A stretch of DNA of 64,000 bases from Branchiostoma lanceolatum. Lineage: Eukaryota; Chordata; Leptocardii; Amphioxiformes; Branchiostomatidae. The stretch covers positions 32,181,524-32,245,523 of the forward strand of contig NC_089725.1 in NCBI RefSeq assembly GCF_035083965.1, in the 5' to 3' direction. Under the pieces are notes generated by a model, which was given only the letters and a program-made list of their open reading frames with translations, ran no database searches and was not told the origin of the DNA. The position numbers and the translations under genes are program-made. Every line of letters starts with the position of its first letter. The first letter of the stretch is position 1. Positions 10,901-23,900 of the stretch are shown piece by piece.

Positions 10901-13900
10901 GTTCTCTTGGTACTACTTTTGTATGTGCTGTCATTCTATATAAGGATTTATCAACTTTTGTACAAAGTGCTTGTCAATGTCACTGTTTGAATTAGAACCT
11001 ATTGTTTCTTGATTATATGTATAACGAGTGTGTATATATACACACAAGTACACATATACACCTCATGTATGTATACATATACATACACCTCATGTACATT
11101 TTGTATGTATATATGTCATGTACATACTATTAGACTTCTGTTAAGTCTAAATTTCAATAAGTTCTGATTCAAACAGGGGTTCAGAAAAGGAGATGAAAGT
11201 ATCTGACTGTTACCCCTGTCTAGATACATTGTGCTGATGTGACATACATACACCACATGGGCTTCTCACAGTGCCTCATGAACCCTAACATCCAAGACTA
11301 ACAAGAGACACAAACTCAAGTGACAGAACTTCAACAACGTTCACCTGTTTCCAGACATCCAACTGGAAGGTTTCCCAGTCGGTCCTTCCCACGTGTTTCT
11401 AAAGATAAACCAAACTCTACAACTGCCTACAAGATATGGACTTCCAGACGTTTGGAGTGACATCCATCACTCTTCCTCAGCGTCACTATGATGAACTGGT
11501 AGGACAAGTCTGTACTAGTACATCTAACTGGAAGAACTGGTAGAACATGATAAAGTTGCTAACTCGTAATTCTCGTTGTACTAGTTTTTACTTTAGATGT
11601 CACTCGAAACGTCCGGAAGTAATCTCCGTACCTTATCCAATTGTAGAGATTGTCCATAAATATTGTTCACCTGGATGGCTAACCTTCTTCAATGTATAAT
11701 CACATCTACATGTGCTTCATTGGCATCATACTGTGTTAGATGTACCTTGTTTATCATTATCACTTCACCCCAATTATAGAGTAAGCATTACATTGCCTTG
11801 TCCTGTTGTAAATTGTGCTATGATACAAAGTTGAAATAATCACGCTGTGGTTTTCTTAGCCTATTTAGTGAACCCTCTAAGTTGTTGTTGTACGTACAGA
11901 TTGTTTCTTGGAGGTGGCCGACGTCTTGCTGGCAGCCTTCTGGTCACCTCGTGGACTCAGCGCTGAAAATAGAGGCAGAGTGGCGGGTAAATACTTGCTT
12001 AAGTCGAAAAGGAAACATCATCAAATTCTTAACTTCACAACACAGGCCAGGACTCCAGTTGAACGGATGAAGCAACAAACCACCTGTGTGAACTCGGGTG
12101 AACTGAACAAGCACAACTGTGTAGTAGGCCCCCTTTCAACTAGACGGCAATCGCTGAGCAACCATTGGGCGATTAGAATTGGATTTATGTAACCCTTGCT
12201 TTTATGACTGGAATATGAATATGACAGTAAAACGCAAAAGACGTAAATGTTCTTTTTCAGTAAAATTTGTTGAGCCATCTCTCAAATTTTTGTTCACTCA
12301 GCAGTTGTTGCCTCTAGTGAAGGGGGCGTAGCAGAGCAGACGGTCAGGTCCCGGACACAGCCCTGAGCCCGATAGCCCAGTTCCCTGCCCCAGTCCTGTC
12401 TCAGCCTACCGCCCAGGTGACACACTGACATCAGTAAAACTGACACGAGTAAGTCAGAGGTGTTTGTTGATGTTCCTGGCTCTCATCCTGCTGTCTAATC
12501 TAAAACACATCCAACCTGTAACAGACTCACAACAACACACTTTCTGTCTTAGGCAAAACCAATTTGACTTGTATACATGTATATACATTATATACTATAT
12601 TTCTCTGTTTAATTTTCAATGTAGCTCTTGATTCAGACGGATCCAAAAATGGAGATGAAAGAACCCCCTGTCTTGATGCATTGTGATTAATATGTAACAT
12701 ACATACACCACATGGGCTTCTCACACTGTAACACAGTAATAGACCCACAACAACAACAGTACACTTTCGGTCCTAGGCAAAAATAATTGAGTTGTCGGTT
12801 ATCAGATCTTCAAATATAAAGCTGAACTGAAAAATCAACATGAAAGCAGAATCAGGAGGGAAGTCTGTACCTTGGTACACACAGTTTTAGGGAGTGAACA
12901 TAGATTAAACTTTAGCACACGAGCAATCATTTTGCCATCAATTCTCTATTGGTTACAGAGTTAGGCAGCAGGGACAAGGTTAAGGTTTTTCCTCCCAACT
13001 CTCTCTTTTCATATTGACCTTTTACTGAATATTTACTTAAGAAATGTACGAGTACCAAGAGATGTAGACTTGACAGAAAAGGGATGCCCACACGGAGCCT
13101 GCTACTCTGAATAAAGTGTGCCAAAAACACACACATGGATTTGGTGGGCCAAAGTGCCAACATCTGCACATTTGCCGCCAAGAACCATAAAACAAAAAGT
13201 GATGCTGTCTCGGGCACAATACTTTCCCATGTCTTCCCCTGGACTATTAACCTGGCAATCTTATCAGAACTTTATATTCTCTCTTTTTTTAAAGTGATGT
13301 AGCCTTTAAATAGGCATTCTACTTTGCCATGTCTTTCCCAGGACTATCTTCCTGGCAATCTTATCAGAACTTTATATATATATATATATTTTAAAGTGAT
13401 GTAGCCTTAGGCATGGTACTTTCCCATGTCTTCCCCAGGACTATCTTCCTGGCAATCTTATCAGAACTTTATATAAATATATATTTTTTAAAGCGATGTA
13501 CCCCTAGGCATGATACTTTCCCATGTCTTTTCCAGGACTATCAGGTTGAGAATCTTATCAGAACTAACCCGTGAATAGCCCAGTATCAGGCCAGGCCTTA
13601 TGAAACAGATTACCTTGGCACCACTTAAGAGAAGTCTCCTTTCCCACAAACTTATCAGGGCATAATAGGTGTTGTTTTTCTGCGATAACAGAATCGCTGG
13701 AATTCCTTGCAGCTTTGAAAGCACTTTTTTGACAGCGACCTGTCCTCGGTGGACAAGTGCTGGACCTGGAAGGGGGAAGGGGACCCAAATTTTCCTGACA
13801 AGTGTCACAGACCTACCTACTTTTAACTTGGAGCAAGAACTGGCAAGGAACCAGTGTCACCCAGGGCGTCTTGACTTGCGATCAGGACAGACATGATTTA

Positions 13901-16900
13901 AGGGCGCTGCGTTCCTTCCAAGATGTTTTTGCGTTCCTTCCAAGACTTTTTCACATTAGACGATTCACCTGTAACAAGTGGGTTCGTGTTTCATCTTGAC
14001 TTGCGATCAGGACACGCTTGATTTAAGAGTATTGCATTCCTGCTAAGACTTCTTCACATCAGACAAGTAATTTGCAACAAGCAGGTTAATCTTGCATCTT
14101 GACTTGCGATCAAGACACTCTTGATTTAAGACTATTCCATGCCTTCTACGACTTTCTCACATCAGACAAGTCAGTTGGAACAAGGGGGGTTATGTTACAT
14201 CTTGACTTTCGATCAAGGCAGTCTAAGTTGAAGGGTATCGTATTACTCAAGAGTTTTTCATACCAGACAAGTGAGCTGTAACATACAGCTTAGGTTACAG
14301 ACTGTCTCTATTACTTGTCAAAGTCAATCATGGAACGCCCAGCTCAGCACAAAATCTTCCACAAACTTTCCATTAAACTTTCTTAACTAGAAAGTCTCCA
14401 AGGTATACAGAGAGCTCAACAACATAAATGTTTTGCTTGTCTTACTTAAAAAGAATAAAATACTGTAATTCTTGATTTGTTAACTGTAACTTAATTTTAG
14501 CTAATTTAACGGTCACTAGTCAACCGCTAACATTTCATTATCACTAATATTTGAGATAGCAATGTTTGTCCCACCGTTAAATTTAAATGCAGTGAACTAC
14601 TACTCCCTTCTCCCCCGACCGCTAAAATTATCGACCGCTATATTAAAGTGATTTACAGTAGTCTTCTCCTTTTTTTCAATGGAATGTGTCCATGGGTCAT
14701 GTATATGGAAACCCTGACATGTTCTAAGTATAAATGTTTATTTTCTTCTTCAACATTGCTGTCTTCTGTTTCAAAACAAACCTGGGGGAACAAGTCAACT
14801 AGTCCTTAAAGAAACAGAACGAAGATGGATTGATAAGATGACTGATAAAGGTTCCTGTGGCCCGAGGAAATCGGAGCCTAAAAATGTAGGAGTGAGTCTT
14901 CAAGTGTCAGAGAAGGTTAGGGAAACATAGTCCCCTTAACCCAAGGAACTACAACAACTTTCACAGCGGCTTTCAGTCGCGGAAGAAGAAAATGGGGCAT
15001 TAGCTGTTTTTTAGCTTTAGGGTTGAAACAGTTCCGTGGTACAGTTAGTAGTAATTATTTGCGGTGCAATGAATTAGTGGTAGAGCGACTGCCACGAAAG
15101 GAAAACCACAGCAAATGCTTCCAAGATTTCTATCGGTTCCTGCAATTTGTGATCTTTACTACCGAGACTCAGTGCTTGTATACTGCAGATTGTTTGCATT
15201 TTTTCTGTAATCTAACTAGTATCAGAACACTTATGTTACATATCTTAACTAAGTATTTAAACTGTTTATTTATGTTCTTTACTTATTTCTGTACTTATTA
15301 GCCCATTGGGGCAGACATGTACAAGACGTATTAGATCATCTTATTGTTGCTGTACCTGGATTAACAAAGTTTAAGAGCTAGTCCCAAGCCAAGGTTTTGG
15401 TGACCGTCTGTAACCTTCCTCAGGCCAAAACTGATTGGTTCTACATGCAGTACTTCACACTGCAGCTAGATGTCGCTGCTGCAGTGTGAAGAATGTTTTT
15501 ATATTCCCCTCACCATGATTCATGACTGGACCTGACCTTCACATTGCAGCAGCAACATCTAGCTGCAGTGTGAAGTACTGCACGTAGAACCAATCAGTTT
15601 TGGCAGTGTGTGAAGTGTGACCAGTCTGTATTGCCCTGAGGAAGATACCGTACCTGTTTAACTGTAAACTTGGCACAAAAAGTTTGGAAAGTTAACTTTG
15701 GTTGATCATATTTCCATTGTTTCTTTATCGATTGCAATGTATTATATATGATCAAATAAAACCATTCATTCATACATTCATTCATTCATAAATCATTAGA
15801 AAGCTTGTGCGATTTTCTTTCCTATGTTACCCAACTTATTATGATTGTAATCTCATGGAACAAGCACCAGGCCTTCTTTCTAATGATATATAATACATTG
15901 AAATTGATAAAGAAACAACGGAAATATGATCAACCAAAGTTAAGTTTCCAACCTTTTTGTGCCAAGTTTATATTAATAAGTTTCCGTACCTGTTTTGCTC
16001 TTGGCCCTGCTGCCGGGACTGGTTTTCTTCATCTTGTCGAACACACTGCTGCCACGGGGAGCCTCTGTGGGCGTCTTCGGCTGGGAGGACACCTGGAGAC
16101 ACCGATTGGAAGATTTACACATGATGCAAACTCTACATGCCAAGATTTAGTCAAACCTGTACAAGTGACCACTTCCACAAAAGGGCCACCTGGCCAATGT
16201 GACCACATTTTAGTGTTTCCTTAGTAATGTTTTCTATTGATACAAGCATTAAATTGATTGAGAATCCTGTCTGTAGTGGCCGCCTGCCCACATGGACCCG
16301 AGTGGTCTTCTTGGCTGTTTTGACTGAATAACGATCAGTCACAATGGAAAACAAAGCAACAAGAGACAGCAAACTTCTGCTTACCCATACTGCTTTGCAG
16401 CCCTTCAAGCTCCACAGACAAAAATAGAATCACTGAATTAGCTATAGCAACGCTGCATTGTTTTCATTGGAATTGCAAACACACACACACAGAGTTAAAA
16501 ACCAAAAACAATACTTGACCCCCTTACGGCGAAGAAAAAGAAAACTTTATCAGTAACACACAGCAGTTTACCTTGAAAGGATTTTTCCTCTCCTGTGTGA
16601 GTGAGAGCGCTGTCTTGGGGTAGGAAGACTTTGCACTCTTGGTCAGAATGGGACCCGATCTTCTACTGATGTCTGAGGAGTCCTCCTCTTCCTCCTCCTC
16701 TTCTCTATCCTCCTCCATCTCCTCCTCCTCCTGTTGGACCTCTCGTTGCCGTGGTGACGGTCGGGAGCTGCCGGAGCTCTGCAGTACCGAGGGCGTGCTT
16801 GGCTGGGACCACTCCGTCTCGATGTGGTTTTTCCTGCCAGATACAACAACCGTCATCCCACTGTTCAACTAGACTTTTTCAGCCACAAAAAGTCACCAGG

Positions 16901-17902
16901 GGGTCCAAAACCTGGTCACTTCTTCATTAGATGAAGTCCGAACCATGTACCGAAAGTCATAAAAAATCCTTATAAAAAAAAAAAAACTTCAAACAATTTT
17001 GATAAAGGTAAAGGCTAAATCATGAACTATCCAACTGCCCGATTTGCCATGGGGCCGAAAAATCTTGTCATTCCTTCATTAGGTCAAGCCCATCAATCAT
17101 CAAATGGTTTTTATTGACAACAAAACTCTGGCAGCCGGAGGCTGAATTGCGGTTTGTTTTACACAGTACAACAAATTAAAACAAGTCTTATTCTCAAAAT
17201 ACGTGTCAAGACAATAGAAAGCGTGGTTGGTCACATGCTTCCACAAAAAAATATACACATTGCGATTTTAAAATATACAACATTATCATAAAATCTTACA
17301 TTAAATACATCTTGCTTAAAATGACTTCAGCCTTGAAACAAGCTTAAGAGTTCAAAAGTGTAACAATATGTGGGATGGCAGTGTTCCTAAAGCGGTCCGT
17401 TCTCGCGGAGATAGTGTTCAGCTTGTGGCATGACCTGGTGGTTTGTCCACTGGTCCTTATTACATACCAAATGTTACAAAAATTCATCTATAACTTCTTT
17501 TCAAAAGCAAATCTCCAAAACACAAAAAATGATGTGGCACTTAAAATTGATGTCTAGTTCCATTGCGTTGTCTTTGTCTTGTCAGCAGGGCTAGCCCTTA
17601 GTGAGCATTCCTGGCTGTGCCTGCTGAACAGCCAAACCAATAAACAAATAAATAAATAAATAAAATAAAACAACTAACTGAGCATCCAGGTATCCCCTGA
17701 AGTCCTGCTCCTCCTCCTCCTCCTCCTCCTGCTGCTCCTCAGCCTCCTCCTCGGCCTTCCTCCTGGCCAGGTCATTCAGGAACTCGGCCAGCGCGATGCG
17801 CTTGACCCGGCTGGCGTACTTGATGGCGAAGTTGAGCCGGTTCACATCCATCAGCTCACACAGCTCCGCCGCACGGCACTCACGGTCGGCCTTGCAGGCA
17901 AG
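4951..17902 (-). CDS. WDHD1: WDHD1 exons 21-27: acidic region, HMG box and basic tail
   Basis: Coding exons: 17679-17902, 16572-16833, 15990-16092, 11898-11962, 9695-9792, 8650-8785 and 4951-5175. Exon 21 holds the helix LNFAIKYASRVKRIALAEFL and a poly-Glu stretch; exon 22 holds TEWSQP, a second Glu-rich run and KNPFK, all as in vertebrate WDHD1. Exons 26 and 27 form the HMG box: GFDLWFEQERSSL, then GWRKLDKQEQK and DWNDKAKQM. The last exon adds KKRKRES and KKKRP, candidate nuclear localisation signals. The 3' splice site of exon 26 is present in many tandem copies, so the acceptor really used is uncertain; 8785 is the copy next to the unique exon sequence. Confidence 0.93.
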
Positions 17903-20900
17903 CTGGTAACACAACCGTTCACAGGTCAGGGGCAGGTCAAAGGGTAGGGTCGGGTCAAAGGTTGAGAGTCGGGTCAAAGGTTGAGGGTCAGGTCAAAGGT
18001 TAGGTTAAAGGTTGAGGGCTGGGTCAAAAGTTGAGGGTCTGTTCAAAGGTTGGAGTTTGGTTTAATGGCAGAGGGATGGTTAAAAAGCTCAGGGTCGGTT
18101 CAAAGGTTATGGGTTGGTTCAAAATTTGAGGGTTGGTTCAAAGGTTGAGGTCAATTTAAAATTTAGGCATGGTTCAAAGGTTGAGGGTTGGGTCAAATGT
18201 TCAATTTCAACCCCAAATATTCCCATTATCAGTTCTATCATCATTGCATTCTTGTTTTCCTGCTGCCAACTCTACATAAGGGAAAACAAAAGCCTAAGCT
18301 GTGGAGACTGAAAAGCTACATAAAGACAACGAAAGAAGACTCACAGCGAAGAGCTTCATGAGCGTGTCGTCCTGTTCCCGCTGCACGTCCGCACGCGCGA
18401 GGTCGTCAACCTCCCACCCCTGCACACTCAGGAACTGGAAATGCCCGCTGAACAAGCGGCTTCGGATGAAGCTTTCCTGTAGGGTACAAACAAAGTAGAA
18501 GCATGAGTCTGATCATAGGTAATTTCTATTAATTTTAAAGACTCGCTTGTCATTGATGAAACATTGATAAAGAAAAACACAGGGGTGCGTACCAAAGAAA
18601 CAATGTTAACTACTAGTTTCTGTTTTCACAAAGTTTCAGCAAAAGGTAGAGCACCTCCATGAAAAAAAAAAGTTGTAGCCTTTACCTCTAGCTAGCGCTT
18701 GTTTATGAAAATCAGTGAGCTAAAGAGCACAGGCTCAGTATTTCGAGCCCTGCTATTGCAAGGATGTGAAAGAACTACCGTATTTCTTCTAATAAAGGAC
18801 GCACTTTTCTGACATTTCAACCTGCAAGATGAGGCTTCAGGTCAAAGCCAAAGTCGGGGTGCGCACTTTATTTAGGTTTTCTCTCGAGAAAAGTCGCGAA
18901 ATAAGTCAGGAAGTCAGCGTTACCCCAGCAGGCTGGCCGCGTCGCCGACGAGCAACGATAATCTATGCATGTTCTGTTCTTATTCATGTTCTTATGTTTA
19001 CAAGATAACGATGCTACATCATACGTATATTTTTGAAAAAGTGTGTTAGATATAAAAATAATCGATTTAGTGATAAATATTAAATTACGAGACACCTAAT
19101 AACGCTGGGTGTTTTCAACCCGCGCGACTATTTCAGTGTGTCGGGCCGGCCATAATTTCGTACCCCACGCCGCTTGTACTAAGACGCTTGCGACGTCAAT
19201 AATTTCCTAACCACCCACACGGCTGCAAATATGGGCACATCGTGCGTATCTGTAGATATTATTTATCAAAAACGTAATACAGTCAAACCTGTCTATAGCG
19301 GTCACTCAAGGGACTGGCCAAAACTGGCCGCTAAGGACAGGTGGCCGCTATGGAGAAAATGTCGATTAATTGGCCACGAGTGACACATATTTTCAGTACC
19401 CACTGAGATACATTTATTCACCGTACAGTACACATGTAAACAGGTAAGGCACATTTTAGAAGTTCGATTGTTGTTCTTTTACTCCTAGTTAGTTAAGAAC
19501 AAAATACATGTTGCTCAGTTGTCACTTACTGTTCGTTTTCGACCGTTTTCAAACATAAAATCGTGGCTACAATTTTCCTCAGTCTCTTGTTGTGGCTTGT
19601 GTTGATCAGCATCTACCATTATGCTAATAGGGTACTCAGAAGAAGGTCGCTCTTTTGAGGGCTTTTTGTCTTTTCAGAAAATTGCAACAGCCCAAATTTT
19701 ACATCATAGTAGTATTAACTACATTCATTTTGAAGCTTTTGGTTTAGTAATTATCCTCAGTGATACTTTGCAGCAAAATAAATTTAGTATATTATACCTC
19801 CGTAATAGTGGTGTCTTCCGTTGACCTTTATGCTGCTACCTATCCAGTTTGTATCAGCGCCATTTTGAAAATTGCGCGAAACACGTTTTGAGCACAATTT
19901 GAATGAATTCCCGGTGGAAACGGAAATTGGGCCGGCATTCAAACATTTCACGAACTTACCGCATCAGGTACATGTGTGGGTTGTATTTTCCAAAAGGCTG
20001 CCGTAATATTTGTCCAGTCGAAATGCACAGAAATTGTCAATTTTACCACGATGTACAAACGCAAGCCATGTGAAGAAAACTATACTTGACTTCGCGTCAA
20101 ACCATGGATTTTCTAACAAAGATAAAACATTCTGGTTTTCTTTATTATGATCCTATCCAGTTGAGGCGGCATAAATTTGATAACTGCGTGAAAAAATGAA
20201 GATTTTGAACCCGGCGTGCGGTGGCGATGCGGCTTCTACCGGCGCGCCGTGACCGTTATCGGCAGTGTTACTGTACTCGCGGGACCGAAAATCGTCTGGC
20301 CGCGACCGCGTTGGACAGGTGGCCGCTATAGCCTAATTCTTAATGCTTATGTCAATGGGAAAAATCCAAGGGACCGACAAAAAGTGACCACTATGGGCAG
20401 GTGGCCGCTATGCAAAGGTGACCGCTAATACAGGTTTGACTGTAGCTAGAATCTGAAATGTTCCAGAGTTCGCTTCAGCGGGAGTTTTGTTTTTGTTTTG
20501 ACGGATAAAACGCGAAAACCCACGCCGCTTTCGGCATACTTCCGGGTTCATTGATCGCTAAAATTACGCAAAAGCCACCATCAATCGGCAAATAAATGTA
20601 TGCTTTCCCGAAAACATCTTTTGGTTTTGCATTTTCTTCACCATAATGTTGCTATGTAGTCGATAAAACCGCGTTTTTATTGCGTTTTCATGTGTAACAT
20701 TTCAGACAAAGAAAAAACTTAGACCGCGATTCTGCTGCCCCATGATGCACTTCCAAGGCTTTTGATAGGGTTAACCATTGGACCCTATTTAAAAAACTCC
20801 TTGACAGAAAGGTCCCGGTGTATTTGGTGAGGTTTCTGGTTTATTGGTACCAGAACCAAACAATGTGTATTAGATGGAACAATGTTTTGTCTCCCTGCTT

Positions 20901-23900
20901 TTATGTATCAAATGGGGTAAGGCAAGGGAGTCTGCTATCCCCGCTACTATTCAATGTATATATAGATGATTTAAGCTCGAGACTCAGTTGTACTAAAGTA
21001 GGTTGCTATATAGGAGGCTGTCTTGTGAACCATCTTTTTTACGCTGACGACATGTGTTTGTTATGTCCTAGCCTTAAGTCTCTGCAAAAACTTGTAAGTA
21101 CTTGTGAGGACTTTGGTTTAGAAAATGATGTATTATTCAATGTAAACAAGACATGCTGCATGTACTTCCCGAGTGCTAGTTTGCCACTTTTACATCCGCT
21201 CCCGTCGATCAAACTGTATGGAGAGTGTCTGAGATTTGTGACATCATTTGTATATCTTGGAATTGCTATTAATGACAGACTGAGTGAAGATGACTGTATC
21301 CTTGCCCAACTAAGGGGCCTGTATTGTCGAGCAAATACTATAATTCGAAAATTTTGTCTTTGTTCACCTACTATTAAGAAAACACTATTCACGTCTCACT
21401 GCTCCCAACTCTTTGGGGCGCAGTTATGGAATTCTTTTCGCTCGAGAGTTCTGTCGAAATGTCGAATTGCCTACAACAATTGTTTCCGTATAATTATGAG
21501 TTTCCCAAGATCTTGCAGCGCAAGTGAAATGTTCGTGTGCAATCATACCGATACCTTCGACGCCAGATGGCGTAAACAGTGCCACTCCTTTGTACATAGG
21601 ATTTTCAATTCTAGTAATGCCATTATACAGTCCGTACTTAGGTCCGACTCTTTTTACAAGAACTCATTTTTCACCAACCTATGGAGCCGCCTCTACACAT
21701 AGCCATAATATTGTTAGTTTGTCTCAAAATGTTGTATATAAGCTTTGTTCTTCATGTTTGTCCCTATGTCATATGGGCCAGTGAGAGCCTGAAATAAAGA
21801 AATAATAATAATAACTTCGTCTGCAATATTCCCGCCTTCAGCTGCAGCAGCAACCAATCAGAGACGCGCAATGCGATCATGTGATGAGGATTACGTAACA
21901 CGCGAAATGCATCTTGGGGCAGCAGGATTTAAACAATATGGCGGCGGGCGACGGCGAAATGAAATGATTTGTCAATGCAACGCTGTATTTTGCGGCATAA
22001 ATGCCGAGAGACGAACTTTTATTTTATCTCAAAATGCGTTTTACACGTTTGTCTTTGACTAGCCCGGTAGAAATCAAGCGGATCGTCGTCTGGTCCTTCA
22101 ATATCAAGGGAGTTTGTCAGATATCTTGGCGCGAGGTTCTCAGCGTGACGTTTAAACTTCAAAACTTTTTACTCAAAATTTGAGCGGAGTAGAGGGTTAA
22201 GTGTTGACCCCAAATAATGGTAATGTTTTCCCGAAAATTCCTTGAAAATGGAACGATTAAGAAAGACACCAGGACTTCATAGCGTGCCGAATACCGGGGC
22301 GTGGTCACATCTTGGAGACACGCGCCGAGCGACCGGCGGCAGATCGGGGGTGCGCACTTTATTAAGGTTTTTCTGTGAAGTATCTCAGCTGGCGTGATTG
22401 GGGTTGCGGTGAGGCCCAAATCGGGGGTGCGCACTTTATTTGGGGTGCGTCCTTTATTAGAAGAAATACGGTAGCAAGAAAGATCCTCCTGTTTTCATGT
22501 ATCTCCAAAGAAGAAGCTGCACAGGTAGAGCATCTCCCAGACAAAGAAGAAGCCTCACCTCCAGCTGGCTCTTGTCGGTGTTCAGCTCGCACAGCGGCAG
22601 CTGGAAGGGCAGCACGGTGACGGCGGGGCGCGGCAGCACGGGGGGGAACGTCGAGCCTTTACACGGGATGCACCTGGTACAAGTGGGGAAGAAAAACATT
22701 CTTTAATCACAACCAGGGCTATCTACCACCTAAAAGTAAAAATCGTACATGAGTGCAAAATGAACTCTATCTAATGGTTAGTAAATGCAGTTCAGAGAGT
22801 AGATGCAGTTCTTGTGAGCTCTGATAGGTGTCACATATTCCTTAATACAATATGTCAAGAACAATCCTTACACTCCCTACTACAAGCACATGGAAAGACT
22901 AGTACCTGAGCTGTTGTGGGTTCTGGTTGACTCCAACCAGCCAGTAGTTGTCTGATTTACCCTTGCACTGTGTGGAGAGGTAAATAAATAGGAAATGAAC
23001 ACAAGATATTGCACACATAAAACATTCCAGTGCTAAGTAAGAAATTACAACCTGAGTGCCATCCTATTTAGCTATCCCAAATGAGTATGGTAAACTTTGA
23101 CACCTATGCTAACAAATAAAGGGCAGTCATCTAAAATCTACACTGTCATTTGTAAGTTAAAATAAAACATTTGAAATGAAAGTCTTTGGTTGCCAGAGAC
23201 CAGTCAATGGCAAGGAAAGGAGAGGAATTTCAAGAGAATTTCTTTTCTTAAGAAGAGAAAGTTGTTCTTCCTACGTGAGTTCTTGTGTTAGCGATGGGAG
23301 TCCAGCTGCAGCCCAGACCCCTGTTCATCATCCGCACCACTCCGCACGAGTCATAGGTCACCGGCGTGCCCTCCGCACTGAACCTGCAGGACAGGGGACA
23401 TGGGTTTACTCACACATACACAAGGGGGTGCAGATTTCAACTTCTGCTGGTCACACGCACACGTGTACTATGCATGCATGCACACACAACACCCTGGCAC
23501 ATACAAACACACAAACCACACTTATTTGTACAAAGTTACACGCATATACATTTCGTATACACACAGGGGCATGCTTAGCACTAAGTTTTCAGTGTTACTA
23601 TTAAAATTTGTTAATTGCTTCTCTATATCTATTACAGAATAGAATTCAAGTACAGTAGAAGTAGGCAAGGGTCTGTGAATGCAAGACTTCTGTGTGACTG
23701 GGCCTTTGCCATAGTATAGAGAGCTTGATCTTACCCTATCCATGTGAGCGTGGCCTTGGTGCTGATGGGGAGATGCCCCTCCAGCACCTTTCTCCTCCTC
23801 CTGCCGACAACCTCCAGCAGCTGGGCGCCTAGCAACTGGTCTCCTGGGATACCTGGACACAAGGGATGAAGAACACGATTCTCTACATTTTCACACTTTT

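Larger units (their letters stand above)
18778..22471. mobile_element. DNA transposon with TA target duplication, host of two other insertions
   Basis: The left end CCGTATTTCTTCTAATAAAG continues GACGCAC; the right end is its exact inverse (GTGCGTCC, then TTTATTAGAAGAAATACGG). A TA dinucleotide flanks both ends. Near the ends the phrase GGGTGCGCACTTTATT recurs (about 18,857, 22,348, 22,424), which looks like subterminal repeats. No transposase frame is visible, so it is non-autonomous or its gene has been destroyed. It lies wholly in the intron between WDHD1 exons 19 and 20. A TA-duplicating superfamily is likely; I do not assign a family. Confidence 0.85.

Noticed and set aside
16639-16872. 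Serine-rich plus-strand frame
   Set aside because: Antisense of the poly-Glu region of WDHD1 exon 22.
20216-20428. 70-codon frame MRWRCGFYRRAV
   Set aside because: It lies inside the terminal region of the nested DNA transposon and has no similarity or splice context.
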